Source of the DNA: Chitinophaga japonensis | Lineage (GTDB): Bacteria; Bacteroidota; Bacteroidia; Chitinophagales; Chitinophagaceae | DNA: 64,000 nt | Assembly (NCBI RefSeq): GCF_007830125.1 | Contig: NZ_VLLG01000003.1 | Coordinates: 300,247 to 364,246 of the forward strand | Direction: 5' to 3' | Part shown: piece by piece, positions 9,594 to 18,887 of the stretch | Layout of the letters: the number at the start of each line of letters is the position of its first letter | Position numbering within the stretch: the stretch's first letter is position 1 | The notes under the pieces: model-generated | What the model was told of the DNA's origin: nothing | Seen by the model: only the letters and a program-made list of their open reading frames with translations | Databases searched by the model: none | Program-made: the position numbers and the translations under genes

Positions 9594-10877
9594 TCACACC
9601 GCTTTTACCAGGTAGTAATTCTTCTTCCCTCGCTGCACAAAAATGTACTGGTCCTGCAGCAGCAGGGATTGATTGACCTCGAAATCCAGGCTTTCCACTT
9701 TGTGCTTGTTGATGCTGATACCGCCGTTCTGCAGCATTTTACGGGCTTCCCCCTTGCTGGGCAGGATATTGGTATCTGCCAGGAAGCTGATAATGTCTTT
9801 ACCCGCCGCCAGATCCGAACGGGGCACGTCTACCTGGGGCACGCCTTCCATGATCTCCAGCAACTGTGTTTCTGTGAGGGATTGCAGGATAGCGGCTGTA
9901 TCGTTACGGAACAGCAGCTCAGACGCCTGTACGGCAAACTCGTACTCCTGCTGGCCGTGGATGAATACGGTTACTTCCTGCGCCAGCCTTTTCTGCAGGA
10001 GGCGGCGGCCCGGATCCTGCCGGTGCTCCGCGATCAGCGCTTCCACGGTGGACTGATCCAGGAAGGTAAAGATGCGGATGTAGCTTTCCGCATCCACATC
10101 CGTGGTATTGAGCCAGAACTGGTAGAAGAGGTAGGGAGAGGTGCGTTTAGGGTCCAGCCACACATTGCCCTGCTCCGTTTTACCGAACTTGCTGCCATCC
10201 GCTTTCTTGATGAGCGGGCAGGTAAAGGCAAAGGCTTCGCCGCCGGCTTTACGGCGGACCAGCTCGGTGCCGGTCACAATATTGCCCCACTGGTCGGAGC
10301 CGCCCATTTGCAGCTTACAGTTTTTGGCCGTATACAAGTGATAAAAATCGTATCCCTGTATCAACTGGTAGCTGAATTCTGTAAAGGACATGCCACTGTC
10401 GCCTTCCAGCCTTTTCTTCACGGAGTCTTTGGCCATCATATAATTCACGGAGATATGCTTGCCTACATCGCGGATGAATTGCAGGAAGGAAATATCCTTG
10501 AACCAGTCATAGTTATTCACCATTTCCGCCGCGTTGGGCAGGGCCGGGTCAAAATCCAGGAACTTTTCCAGTTGCGCCTTAATGCATTGCTGGTTATGCC
10601 GCAGGGTGTCGAGGTCCAGCATTTTCCGTTCTTCCGCCTTAAAGGAAGGATCGCCTACCATGCCGGTAGCGCCGCCTACCAGCGCCAGGGGTTTGTGACC
10701 TGCTTTCTGCAGGTGCACCAGCAGCAGAATGGGCACCAGGCTGCCAATGTGCAGGGAGTCTGCCGTAGGGTCAAATCCCACGTAGGCGGTGGTCATTTCT
10801 TTCTGCAGTTGCTCTTCCGTTCCCGGCATGATGTCCTGCAGCATGCCCCGCCAGCGCAATTCTTCAATCAGGTTCAT
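9594..10877 (-). CDS. tyrS: Tyrosyl-tRNA synthetase
   Basis: Charges tRNA-Tyr with tyrosine in the cytoplasm. At 427 residues it has the usual bacterial length. The class I signatures are present: the HIGH-type motif in [13 protein letters not shown] (about residues 37-49) and the KMSKS-type loop as KFGKTEQGN. The C-terminal S4 RNA-binding domain (about 350-427) contains [19 protein letters not shown]. The ATG at 10877 gives the expected N-terminus [13 protein letters not shown]. It is divergent from the HscA-like gene and convergent with the amidohydrolase gene, with a bidirectional terminator between. Confidence 0.97.
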   Translation of the reverse strand: MNLIEELRWRGMLQDIMPGTEEQLQKEMTTAYVGFDPTADSLHIGSLVPILLLVHLQKAGHKPLALVGGATGMVGDPSFKAEERKMLDLDTLRHNQQCIKAQLEKFLDFDPALPNAAEMVNNYDWFKDISFLQFIRDVGKHISVNYMMAKDSVKKRLEGDSGMSFTEFSYQLIQGYDFYHLYTAKNCKLQMGGSDQWGNIVTGTELVRRKAGGEAFAFTCPLIKKADGSKFGKTEQGNVWLDPKRTSPYLFYQFWLNTTDVDAESYIRIFTFLDQSTVEALIAEHRQDPGRRLLQKRLAQEVTVFIHGQQEYEFAVQASELLFRNDTAAILQSLTETQLLEIMEGVPQVDVPRSDLAAGKDIISFLADTNILPSKGEARKMLQNGGISINKHKVESLDFEVNQSLLLQDQYIFVQRGKKNYYLVKAV

Positions 10878-10897
10878 TGGTTCGATCTAAATTTGTG

Positions 10898-10905
10898 CAA
10901 ACCTA
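10898..10905 (-). promoter_or_regulatory. Candidate -7 box for tyrS
   Basis: On the minus strand this reads TAGGTTTG, matching the Bacteroidota TAnnTTTG box 20 bases before the tyrS ATG. No clear upstream TTTG was found. A plus-strand TAAATTTG lies at 10888-10895 in the same divergent region and could serve the Hsp70 gene. Confidence 0.45.
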
Positions 10906-10984
10906 CGTAAATAGTTGGGAGTTTGCACCGGGCAGTTGGCCTGTTGTTTGCTGCAAAAGCTGTATAACCCTAAAAAGCGTTACT

Positions 10985-12805
10985 ATGGAGGAAAAGGAAA
11001 TGGTCGTAGGGATTGACCTGGGCACTACCAGCAGCCTGGTGGCTGTTATGCACCCTGTGCTGCGGCAGCCCCTCATCTTGCGGGAATACAACCGCAGCGC
11101 GTTGCTGCCTTCTGTTGTGCATTTTTCGGACGACCATCGTGTTATAGTAGGCGATGGCGCCCGGGAGCGCCTGGCCAGTCATCCCCGGCAGACTGTTTAC
11201 AGCATCAAGCGCCTGATGGGCCGCTCCTACGATGATGTAAAAGAGCAGGCCGGTTTCTTTTCCTACCGCATTGCAGACGACGACCCGGAAAGCCTGGTAA
11301 AGATACAGGCCGGCGATAGGTCTTACTCTCCTGTGGAGTTATCGGCCTATATCCTGAAGGAGCTGAAAGACCGGGCATCGCAACTGCTAAAAGCCCCGGT
11401 GCGCAAGGCCGTTATTACGGTGCCGGCCTATTTCAACGATGCCCAGCGCCAGGCTACCCGCGATGCCGGCAAATTGGCGGGACTGGACGTGCTGCGCATC
11501 ATCAACGAGCCCACGGCAGCCAGCCTGGCCTATGGGCTGGGGCTGCACCCCGGTGAGGAAAAGACCATTGCCGTATATGACCTGGGAGGCGGCACTTTCG
11601 ACATTTCCATCCTGAAAATATCCGATGGCGTTTTTGAGGTGTTGTCCACCAACGGGGATACCTGCCTGGGAGGAGATGATCTTGACTATGCTATTGTAAT
11701 GCACTGGGCGTCCCTGCATGAAATATCGCCGGAGGCCCTGGGCAGCAACAAGGGACTGGCGCAGGAGTTGCGCCTAAAGGCGGAAGCAGCAAAAAAACAG
11801 CTCTCCGATGGGGATTATTATGACGACCGGCTGGACAATTACGAACTGCAGCTCACAAGGGAACAACTGGAGGAGCTGGTACAGCCGCTGGTGGAAAAGA
11901 CCCTGCAATGCTGCAAAAATGCCCTCACAGATGCCGGGTTGACCATGGAGGAGATAGATGCAGTGATCATGGTGGGCGGCGCTACCCGTGTGCCATTGGT
12001 GAAAAGCAGGGTAAGCGCTTTTTTCGGGAAACCGGTGAATGATTCCCTGCACCCAGATGAAGTGGTGGCCCTGGGCGCTGCCGTGCAGGCAGATATCCTG
12101 GCCGGCCATAACAAGGACCTGCTGCTGCTGGACGTTACCCCGCTGTCCCTGGGCATGGAAACCATGGGCGGGCTGATGGACGTGCTGATACCCCGCAATA
12201 CCAGGATACCTGCCACCATTGCACGCAGCTATACTACCCAGCAGGACGGGCAGACCAGTATGAAAATAGCGGTGTACCAGGGAGAACGGGACCTGGTAAA
12301 GGACAACCGCAAGCTGGCGGAGTTCAACCTGGCCGGCATTCCCGCCATGGCGGCAGGGCAGGCCAAAGTGCAGGTGTCTTTTTTATTGAATGCGGATGGT
12401 ATACTGGTGGTAAAAGCCGGGGAGCTGCACAGCGGCACGGAACAAAGCATTGAAGTAAAACCGCAATACGGGCTTTTGGAAGGAGTGGTGGAAGAAATGG
12501 TGCTGGACGCAATTAGTCATGCCGGGGAGGATACCCGGGAGCGCCTGCTGGTGGAAACGCAAACCGAGGCGCAGCAACTGCTGGACGTAACCGCCGTTTT
12601 CCTGGAACGGAACCCCGAGCTGCTGAGCGCGGCGGAACAGGACGCCACCCGCCAGGCCATGGCGGCTTTGCAGGACGCCACCGGCACCGGCAATCGCGAC
12701 CTGATCCGGGATAAGATCACGGCGCTGAACGAGCTTTCCCGTCCGTACGCGGAACGGCTGATGGACAAGGCGTTGAAAGCGGGGATGGAGAGGAAGGAGC
12801 TGTAG
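10985..12805 (+). CDS. Hsp70-family chaperone, HscA-like
   Basis: 606 residues from the ATG at 10985; the 36 extra upstream codons of the open frame lack family features. The ATPase domain (about 1-375) has GIDLGTTSSLVAV, the second phosphate loop VYDLGGGTFDISIL, and VGGATRVPLV; the substrate-binding domain (about 385-605) follows. Details such as LLPSVVH, SIKRLMGRS and GDTCLGGDDLDYAIV resemble HscA more than DnaK, and the length fits HscA (616 in E. coli), which hands IscU-bound clusters on during Fe-S assembly. No hscB, iscU or fdx is visible nearby, so the Fe-S role is an inference; a general Hsp70 role remains possible. Confidence 0.85.
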   Translation: MEEKEMVVGIDLGTTSSLVAVMHPVLRQPLILREYNRSALLPSVVHFSDDHRVIVGDGARERLASHPRQTVYSIKRLMGRSYDDVKEQAGFFSYRIADDDPESLVKIQAGDRSYSPVELSAYILKELKDRASQLLKAPVRKAVITVPAYFNDAQRQATRDAGKLAGLDVLRIINEPTAASLAYGLGLHPGEEKTIAVYDLGGGTFDISILKISDGVFEVLSTNGDTCLGGDDLDYAIVMHWASLHEISPEALGSNKGLAQELRLKAEAAKKQLSDGDYYDDRLDNYELQLTREQLEELVQPLVEKTLQCCKNALTDAGLTMEEIDAVIMVGGATRVPLVKSRVSAFFGKPVNDSLHPDEVVALGAAVQADILAGHNKDLLLLDVTPLSLGMETMGGLMDVLIPRNTRIPATIARSYTTQQDGQTSMKIAVYQGERDLVKDNRKLAEFNLAGIPAMAAGQAKVQVSFLLNADGILVVKAGELHSGTEQSIEVKPQYGLLEGVVEEMVLDAISHAGEDTRERLLVETQTEAQQLLDVTAVFLERNPELLSAAEQDATRQAMAALQDATGTGNRDLIRDKITALNELSRPYAERLMDKALKAGMERKEL

Positions 12806-12816
12806 CAGCTCCTTTT
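12794..12816. terminator. Bidirectional terminator with the stop codon as its loop
   Basis: AAGGAGCTG (12794-12802) and CAGCTCCTT (12806-12814) form a perfect 9-bp stem. The three loop bases TAG (12803-12805) are the stop codon of the HscA-like gene. T-runs follow in the plus direction, and the element sits 1 base from the convergent rfbD stop, so it may end both transcripts. Confidence 0.7.
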
Positions 12817-13681
12817 ACAAATATTTCAGGCATTCCTGCAAACTGTCTTTCCAATATGGTATGCTGATACCAAAAGTATCCTTGATCTTCTGTTTGTTGA
12901 GCACACTGTAGGGTGGGCGCTCCGCAGGCGTGGGGTATTGGTCGGAAGTGATCGGCGATATCTCGCAGGAGGAGCCGGTCAGCTCCTTAATGGTCACCGC
13001 AAAATCATACCAACTGATCACCCCTTCATTACTGTAATGATACACGCCGCCAATGGAAGCATCCGGGTGCTCCTGCCGGTAGCTTAATATCTGCAGCAGT
13101 GCATGGGCCAGGTCTACCGCATAGGTGGGCGTGCCTGCCTGGTCAAATACCACGTTGAGGGAGGGGCGTTCCTGCATCAGCTCACGCATGCGTTTCACAA
13201 AGTTCATCCCAAACTGGGAGTACAGCCAGGAAGTGCGGACAATAATGGTCTCCGGGTTGTATCCCAGCGCCGCCGCTTCGCCCCGCAGCTTGGAGCTACC
13301 GTAGATGCTGCGCGGGCTGGCCTCGTCCGTTTCTGTATAGGGGCGGTAGTACCGGCCGTCAAATACATAATCCGTGGAAACGTGTACCAGTTGCGCATTG
13401 TGCTGCTGGCAGGCTTCCGCCAGGTTCAGCACCGCCTCAAAATTGAGCTGAAAGGCTTTCTCCTCTTCAGATTCTGCCTTGTCTACCGCCGTATAGGCCG
13501 CACAGTTAATGCAGGCCTGTATGGGCTGCGCCGTAAAAAAGGCGCCCACAGCCGCCGCATCCGTAATGTCCAGCTCCTGCCAGTCCGTATAAATAAAATT
13601 GAAGGCCGGGTATTGACCTGCTATTAAGCGGATGGCCTGCCCTAGCTGGCCGTTAGCACCGGTTACCAGAATATTTTGCAT
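12815..13681 (-). CDS. rfbD: dTDP-4-dehydrorhamnose reductase
   Basis: Last step of dTDP-L-rhamnose synthesis: NAD(P)H reduction of dTDP-4-keto-rhamnose. 288 residues from the ATG at 13681; a GTG at 13687 would add two codons and overlap the rfbC stop. The Rossmann motif GANGQLGQA (residues 8-16) and the active-site region STDYVFDG, then YGSSKLRGE (YxxxK), are present. It is the last gene of the minus-strand nucleotide-sugar operon, abutting rfbC. Confidence 0.95.
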   Translation of the reverse strand: MQNILVTGANGQLGQAIRLIAGQYPAFNFIYTDWQELDITDAAAVGAFFTAQPIQACINCAAYTAVDKAESEEEKAFQLNFEAVLNLAEACQQHNAQLVHVSTDYVFDGRYYRPYTETDEASPRSIYGSSKLRGEAAALGYNPETIIVRTSWLYSQFGMNFVKRMRELMQERPSLNVVFDQAGTPTYAVDLAHALLQILSYRQEHPDASIGGVYHYSNEGVISWYDFAVTIKELTGSSCEISPITSDQYPTPAERPPYSVLNKQKIKDTFGISIPYWKDSLQECLKYL

Positions 13682-13686
13682 GAGCA

Positions 13687-14247
13687 CTAGGAATTATAAA
13701 TAAAATTATGATGGCAGTCTTCCAGCGTAGGCAGTACCATGTCTTTTTCGGACACGACCGCATCTTTCAGGTCAATGCCCCAATCAATATTCAGCGCAGG
13801 ATCATTGTAAATGATACCGCCTTCACTGGCTTTATGGTAAAAGTTATCGCATTTATACATCACCTCCGCGGTTTCGCTCAGTACGGCATAGCCATGGGCA
13901 AAGCCTTTAGGCACCAGTAGCTGCAGTTTATTCTCCGCGCTCAGTTCTATGGTGAAGACTTTCCCATATGTAGGCGATCCTTTCCGGATGTCCACCGCTA
14001 CATCCATGATCCGGCCTTCTAATGCCCTTACCAGCTTGGTCTGGGCATAAGGCTCCAGTTGGAAATGCAGCCCGCGCAGCACGCCGTAGGAGGAGCGGGC
14101 CTGGTTATCCTGCACAAAAGGAAAACGCAGCCCTTCCTGCTCAAAGGTGCCGGCATTGTAGCTTTCAAAAAAATATCCGCGGCTGTCGGCAAAAATCCTG
14201 GGCTCGTATATCAGCAGATCCGGTATTCCTGTTTCTGTAAATGGCAT
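13687..14247 (-). CDS. rfbC: dTDP-4-dehydrorhamnose 3,5-epimerase
   Basis: A cupin-fold epimerase acting on C3 and C5 of dTDP-4-keto-6-deoxyglucose. 186 residues, the usual length. Family hallmarks are PRIFADSRGYFFESYN, the FVQDNQARSSYGVLRGLHFQ stretch with the catalytic His, and LVPKGFAHGYAVLSE. It lies between rfbB (7 bases upstream) and rfbD, matching the pathway order. The rfbA thymidylyltransferase is not in this window. Confidence 0.95.
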   Translation of the reverse strand: MPFTETGIPDLLIYEPRIFADSRGYFFESYNAGTFEQEGLRFPFVQDNQARSSYGVLRGLHFQLEPYAQTKLVRALEGRIMDVAVDIRKGSPTYGKVFTIELSAENKLQLLVPKGFAHGYAVLSETAEVMYKCDNFYHKASEGGIIYNDPALNIDWGIDLKDAVVSEKDMVLPTLEDCHHNFIYNS

Positions 14248-14254
14248 GCTGTTG

Positions 14255-15310
14255 TTATCTTTTTTGGTATTGCTCTTCGTAGTACTGCTGGTAGGCGCCG
14301 CTGGTTACATGCTGCAGCCATTCTTCATTAGCCAGGTACCAGTCTACGGTTTTTTCCAGTCCCTCTTCAAATTGCAGGGACGGTTGCCAGCCCAGCTCCT
14401 TGTTCAGCTTGGTGGCGTCTATGGCGTAGCGCAGGTCATGGCCGGCGCGGTCTTTCACAAAAGTGATCAGTTGGGCGGAGGTGCCGGGCGCGCGTCCCAG
14501 TTTTTTGTCCATGATCATGCAAAGGAGATTGATCAGGTCAATGTTCTTCCACTCGTTGAACCCGCCGATGTTATATGTTTCACCGGTACGGCCTTTATGG
14601 AAGATGGTGTCTATGGCGCGGGCGTGGTCCTCTACCCACAGCCAGTCGCGCACGTTCTCGCCCTTGCCGTACACCGGCACCGGCTTGTTTTGCCTGATGT
14701 TGCGGATGGCCAGCGGTATCAGCTTTTCAGGAAAGTGATGGGAGCCATAGTTATTGGAACAGTTGCTGATGATCACCGGCAGGTGGTAGGTGTGGTGGTA
14801 AGCCATCACCAAATGGTCCGAGCTGGCTTTGGAAGCAGAATACGGGGAGCGCGGATCGTAAGGCGTTTCCTCCGTGAAGAAGCCTTCCGCCCCCAGTGTG
14901 CCATACACCTCGTCGGTAGACACATGGTAGAACAGCTTGCCCTCCATACTGTCCTGCCAGTATTTACGGCAGGCATTCAGCAGCACGGCGGTGCCCAGCA
15001 CATTGGTCCTGATAAAGGCCAGCGGGTCCATAATGGAGCGGTCCACATGGCTTTCCGCCGCCAGGTGGATCACGCCGTCAAACTGGTAGCTGGTAAACAG
15101 TTGGTCCACGAAGGCTTCGTCCGTAATATCACCTTTCTCAAAAGTGTAGTTCGGCTTGTCCTTCACGTCGGCCAGGTTTTCCAGGTTGCCGGCATAAGTA
15201 AGCGCGTCCAGGTTCACGATCCTGTAGTCAGGATATTTATTGACAAACAGCCGCACTACATGCGACCCGATAAAACCTGCGCCTCCGGTAATCAATAAAG
15301 TACGTTGCAT
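14255..15310 (-). CDS. rfbB: dTDP-glucose 4,6-dehydratase
   Basis: An NAD-dependent extended SDR making dTDP-4-keto-6-deoxyglucose. 351 residues with GGAGFIGSH at 9-17, the active-site STDEVYGTL, and YSASKASSDH (YxxxK). It is part of a six-gene minus-strand operon (aminotransferase, UDP-glucose dehydrogenase, UDP-xylose synthase, rfbB, rfbC, rfbD) with short spacers. Products feed rhamnose into surface polysaccharide. Confidence 0.96.
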   Translation of the reverse strand: MQRTLLITGGAGFIGSHVVRLFVNKYPDYRIVNLDALTYAGNLENLADVKDKPNYTFEKGDITDEAFVDQLFTSYQFDGVIHLAAESHVDRSIMDPLAFIRTNVLGTAVLLNACRKYWQDSMEGKLFYHVSTDEVYGTLGAEGFFTEETPYDPRSPYSASKASSDHLVMAYHHTYHLPVIISNCSNNYGSHHFPEKLIPLAIRNIRQNKPVPVYGKGENVRDWLWVEDHARAIDTIFHKGRTGETYNIGGFNEWKNIDLINLLCMIMDKKLGRAPGTSAQLITFVKDRAGHDLRYAIDATKLNKELGWQPSLQFEEGLEKTVDWYLANEEWLQHVTSGAYQQYYEEQYQKR

Positions 15311-15335
15311 AAGGTAGCAGTTGAGAAATGATTCT

Positions 15336-16280
15336 TTATTTATTTAATGCTTCCCTGAAATACTCATACGTGATCTTCAGGCCTTCCTGCCGGCCTACTT
15401 TCGGTTCCCAGCCCAGCAGCTCTTTAGCTTTGGTGATGTCCGGCTTGCGCTGTTTGGGATCATCTTTCGGCAGCGGCATGTGCACGATCTTCTGCCTGGT
15501 GCCCGTCAGGGCGATGATCTCTTCTGCAAACTGCTTCAGGGTGATCTCTTCCGGGTTGCCGATATTCACCGGCATGTGATAATCGCTCAGCAGCAGGCGG
15601 TAAATTCCATCCACCAGGTCGTCCACATAGCAGAAGGAGCGGGTCTGGGATCCGTCGCCAAAAAGGGTCAGGTCCTGCCCGGTAAGCGCCTGGCTCATGA
15701 AGGCCGGCAGGGCGCGCCCGTCGTCCAGCCGCATGCGGGGCCCATAGGTATTGAAAATACGCACGATCCTGGTTTCCACGCCATGAAAATTATGATAGGC
15801 CATGGTAATGGACTCCATGAACCGCTTGGCTTCATCATACACGCCGCGCGGACCAACGGGGTTTACGTTGCCCCAGTATTCTTCCGTTTGCGGATGCACG
15901 GTAGGATCGCCATATACTTCGGAGGTAGATGCCACCAATATGCGTGCCTTTTTTTCTTTGGCCAGTCCCAGCAGGTTATGCGTGCCCAGGGAGCCTACTT
16001 TCAGCGTCTGTATGGGCTTCTTCAGGTAATCAATAGGGCTGGCGGGAGAGGCGAAGTGCAGGATGTAATCCAGGTTGCCTGGTACATGCACAAACTTGGT
16101 TACATCGTGGTGATAATATTCAAATTCCGGTAAAGGGAACAGGTGCTCAATGTTTTTGATGTTGCCGGTCAGGAGATTATCCATGCCTGTTACATGAAAC
16201 CCTTCCTTAATGAACCGGTCGCACAGGTGTGAGCCCAGGAAGCCGGCGGCGCCGGTTATTAAAACTCTTTTTTTACTCAT
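15336..16280 (-). CDS. UDP-glucuronate decarboxylase (UDP-xylose synthase)
   Basis: Converts UDP-glucuronate to UDP-xylose with NAD recycled internally. 314 residues, close to the catalytic core of UXS enzymes. Visible motifs are [14 protein letters not shown] (10-23), [21 protein letters not shown], which is typical of UXS, the active-site STSEVYGDP, and YDEAKRF (YxxxK). The gene follows the UDP-glucose dehydrogenase gene by 44 bases, so the two supply UDP-xylose from UDP-glucose. A 4-epimerase for a pentose is not seen. Confidence 0.93.
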   Translation of the reverse strand: MSKKRVLITGAAGFLGSHLCDRFIKEGFHVTGMDNLLTGNIKNIEHLFPLPEFEYYHHDVTKFVHVPGNLDYILHFASPASPIDYLKKPIQTLKVGSLGTHNLLGLAKEKKARILVASTSEVYGDPTVHPQTEEYWGNVNPVGPRGVYDEAKRFMESITMAYHNFHGVETRIVRIFNTYGPRMRLDDGRALPAFMSQALTGQDLTLFGDGSQTRSFCYVDDLVDGIYRLLLSDYHMPVNIGNPEEITLKQFAEEIIALTGTRQKIVHMPLPKDDPKQRKPDITKAKELLGWEPKVGRQEGLKITYEYFREALNK

Positions 16281-16324
16281 AATAGCAATTTTATGCTGAA
16301 CGTGGAATGCAAAACGCTTCCGTA

Positions 16325-17671
16325 TTAAGCGTTCTGCGTTTTAGGTACAGCATTCTGCGTGGCCGTTGCTGTTGCGCGGCCCACGCTTTCATAATAAAAT
16401 CCCAGTTCCTGCATGCGCTGTACGTCAAACAGGTTCCTGCCGTCGAAGATCACGCGGTTTTTCAGCTCCTCTTTGATCTTGTCGAAATCCGGGGTTCTGA
16501 AAACGCTCCACTCCGTGGCAATGATCAGCGCATCCGCATCCTGCAGGCAATCGTACTGGTGATCGGCATATTGTATCTTATCGCCCAGCAGTTGCTGTAC
16601 ATTGGCCATGGCTTCCGGGTCAAACACGCAGAGCTCCGCGCCTTCCCGCAGCAGCGATTCTATAATGTACAGGGCCGGTGCTTCTCGGATATCGTCCGTA
16701 TTGGGCTTAAAGGCCAGGCCCCACAACGCAAAACGCCTGCCCCGCAGCTCGCCGTTAAAGTAGGCTTTTATTTTAGGCAGCAGGAAAAGCTTTTGCTTTT
16801 CGTTCACGTCCATCACGGCATTCAGTATCTTGAAATCATACTGCACTTCCTGGGAGGACCTTACCAGCGCCTGCACATCCTTGGGAAAGCAGCTACCGCC
16901 GTAACCAATGCCCGGGAACAGGAAGCGCTTGCCAATGCGGTCGTCGCTACCAATGCCCCTGCGCACCATGTCCACATCAGCGCCCAGCTTTTCGCATAGT
17001 ACGGCTACCTCGTTCATGAAGGAAATTTTGGTAGCCAGGAAAGAGTTGGCGGCATACTTGGTCAGCTCGGCGGATCTTTCATCCATGAACAGGATGGGGT
17101 TGCCCTGGCGCACAAAAGGCGCATACAGGTCGCCCATTACCTTGCGGGCCCTTTCAGAACGGGTGCCTATCACTACGCGGTCCGGCTTCATGAAGTCCTC
17201 CACGGCCACGCCTTCCCGCAGGAATTCCGGGTTGGATACCACGTCAAACTCATGCTGGCAGTGCTGCGCAATGGCGGCCTGCACTTTTTCGGCGGTGCCA
17301 ACGGGTACCGTACTCTTGTCCACGATCACCTTGTAATCAGTGAGCAGCTTGCCCAACTGTTCCGCCACCTTTAATACAAAAGAGAGGTCTGCAGCACCAT
17401 CAGCGCCGGGGGGCGTGGGCAGGGCCAGGAAAATCACCTGGGCGTCCTTAATGCCTTCTGCCAGGCTGGTGGTAAAATGCAGTCGTTCTTCCTTCAGGTT
17501 GCGCTCGAACAGCTTTTCCAGTCCCGGCTCGTAGATGGTGATCTGGCCGGAGGATAATTTTTTTACTTTGTTCTCGTCAATATCCACACAGGTGACATTG
17601 TTCCCTGTTTCTGCAAAACAGGTGCCGGTGACTAAGCCTACATAACCGGTGCCTACTACGGTGATTCTCAT
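16325..17671 (-). CDS. ugd: UDP-glucose 6-dehydrogenase
   Basis: Oxidises UDP-glucose to UDP-glucuronate with two NAD. 448 residues of the UDPGDH/TuaD type. The N-terminal NAD domain starts [19 protein letters not shown]; the central region has NPEFLREG; the catalytic cysteine lies in [15 protein letters not shown]; and the C-terminal UDP-binding domain follows ([17 protein letters not shown]). It provides the substrate of the neighbouring UDP-xylose synthase. The last residues (after the sequence [10 protein letters not shown]) are a low-conservation tail. Confidence 0.96.
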   Translation of the reverse strand: MRITVVGTGYVGLVTGTCFAETGNNVTCVDIDENKVKKLSSGQITIYEPGLEKLFERNLKEERLHFTTSLAEGIKDAQVIFLALPTPPGADGAADLSFVLKVAEQLGKLLTDYKVIVDKSTVPVGTAEKVQAAIAQHCQHEFDVVSNPEFLREGVAVEDFMKPDRVVIGTRSERARKVMGDLYAPFVRQGNPILFMDERSAELTKYAANSFLATKISFMNEVAVLCEKLGADVDMVRRGIGSDDRIGKRFLFPGIGYGGSCFPKDVQALVRSSQEVQYDFKILNAVMDVNEKQKLFLLPKIKAYFNGELRGRRFALWGLAFKPNTDDIREAPALYIIESLLREGAELCVFDPEAMANVQQLLGDKIQYADHQYDCLQDADALIIATEWSVFRTPDFDKIKEELKNRVIFDGRNLFDVQRMQELGFYYESVGRATATATQNAVPKTQNA

Positions 17672-17681
17672 TGCGGGGTGT

Positions 17682-18809
17682 TTAGTTTAAGAATGATTGA
17701 ACTGAATTAATGATGTGCGCCAGTTGGTCCTGGTCCATTTCAGTGTGTATCGGTAAGGAAATTACTTTCGTGGTCAGATCATCGGTAACCGGTAACCGGA
17801 AATCAGCGCCGCCAAACCCGGCAAACATCTTTTGCCGGTGGGCCGGTACCGGGTAATAGATCATAGACGGAACATTACGCTCCTGCAGGTACTTTTGCAG
17901 CTCGTCCCTGCTGGCCCCGTTCAGTTGCAGGGTGTATTGATGGTACACGTGATAGCTGTAAGGGGCGCGGTAAGGCACCGTGATCTGCGGAATGCCGGCA
18001 AAAGCAGCGTCATAAGCATCTGCCACGGCACGGCGGGCGGCAATATACTCATCCAGCAGTTGCAGCTTGATGCGCAGCACCACGGCCTGCAGGGTGTCCA
18101 GCCGGGAATTGACGCCTACCACATCGTGATAGTAACGGGCGGACTGGCCGTGGTTGACCACCATTTTTATCCGGGCAGCCAGCTCCTCATCGTCTGTAAA
18201 GAGTGCGCCGCCATCCCCGTAGCATCCCAGGTTCTTGGAAGGGAAAAAGGAGGTGCAGCCAATATGCCCGATGGTGCCGGTCTTTTTTACCACGCCATCC
18301 CGGAAGGTATAGTTGCCGCCAATGGCCTGGGCATTGTCCTCTATCACGGTGATGTTATGTTTGCGGGCAATGGCCATCAGCGGTTCCATATCGGCGCTGT
18401 GGCCGTAGAGGTGCACCGGCACAATAGCGCGTGTTTTAGGCGTAATGGCCTTTTCCACGGCGGCGGGGTCCAGGCAGTAGGTTTGCGGGTCCACATCCAC
18501 AAATACCGGTTTTAGCTGCAGCAGGGCAATGACCTCCGCTGTAGCTATGAACGTAAAGGAAGGCGTGATCACCTCATCGCCAGGTTGCAGTCCTATTGCC
18601 ATCATGGCTATCTGTAACGCATCTGTACCGTTGGCACAGGGTATTACGTGCTTTATTCCCAGGTATTCCTGTAATTCCGCGGCAAACTGCTGTACCGGGG
18701 CTCCGTTAATAAAGGCGGCGCTTTTCAGCACCTCCTGCATCGCAACATCTACCTGCTCTTTTATTTTTGCGTACTGGCGTTTCAAATCCACCATCTGAAT
18801 AGGAACCAT
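17682..18809 (-). CDS. DegT/DnrJ/EryC1/StrS-type sugar aminotransferase
   Basis: A 375-residue PLP enzyme that transaminates a keto-sugar nucleotide. The PLP lysine lies in CTSFFPSKNLGCYGDGGA, and the family features PCANGTDALQIAM, PSFTFIATAEV and VIEDNAQAIGG are clear. It resembles WbpE-like enzymes acting on a 3-keto-GlcNAc-uronate sugar, but without the partner dehydrogenase and acetyltransferase in view the exact substrate is not assigned. First gene of the nucleotide-sugar operon, divergent from waaA. Confidence 0.9.
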   Translation of the reverse strand: MVPIQMVDLKRQYAKIKEQVDVAMQEVLKSAAFINGAPVQQFAAELQEYLGIKHVIPCANGTDALQIAMMAIGLQPGDEVITPSFTFIATAEVIALLQLKPVFVDVDPQTYCLDPAAVEKAITPKTRAIVPVHLYGHSADMEPLMAIARKHNITVIEDNAQAIGGNYTFRDGVVKKTGTIGHIGCTSFFPSKNLGCYGDGGALFTDDEELAARIKMVVNHGQSARYYHDVVGVNSRLDTLQAVVLRIKLQLLDEYIAARRAVADAYDAAFAGIPQITVPYRAPYSYHVYHQYTLQLNGASRDELQKYLQERNVPSMIYYPVPAHRQKMFAGFGGADFRLPVTDDLTTKVISLPIHTEMDQDQLAHIINSVQSFLN

Positions 18810-18843
18810 GCGGAATAGGTATTTTAAAATGTTTTAAAGTGTG

Positions 18844-18851
18844 CAAATTTA
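18844..18851 (-). promoter_or_regulatory. Candidate -7 box for the nucleotide-sugar operon
   Basis: The minus strand reads TAAATTTG, matching TAnnTTTG, 34 bases before the aminotransferase ATG (18809). It sits back to back with the waaA promoter in the same 78-base divergent region. Confidence 0.5.
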
Positions 18852-18875
18852 CAAAAATTGGCGTTGGATGGCGAT

Positions 18876-18883
18876 TATCTTTG
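18876..18883 (+). promoter_or_regulatory. waaA: -7 box of waaA, implying a very short or absent leader
   Basis: TATCTTTG matches the Bacteroidota TAnnTTTG box. It ends only 4 bases before the ATG at 18888, so transcription should begin at or within a few bases of the start codon. Confidence 0.55.
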
Positions 18884-18887
18884 TGCA

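Noticed and set aside
9531..10910. A 459-codon plus-strand frame opposite tyrS
   Set aside because: Shadow of tyrS, whose motifs are complete on the minus strand.
14246..15298. A 350-codon plus-strand frame opposite rfbB
   Set aside because: Antisense to a complete rfbB; the translated sequence has no family features.
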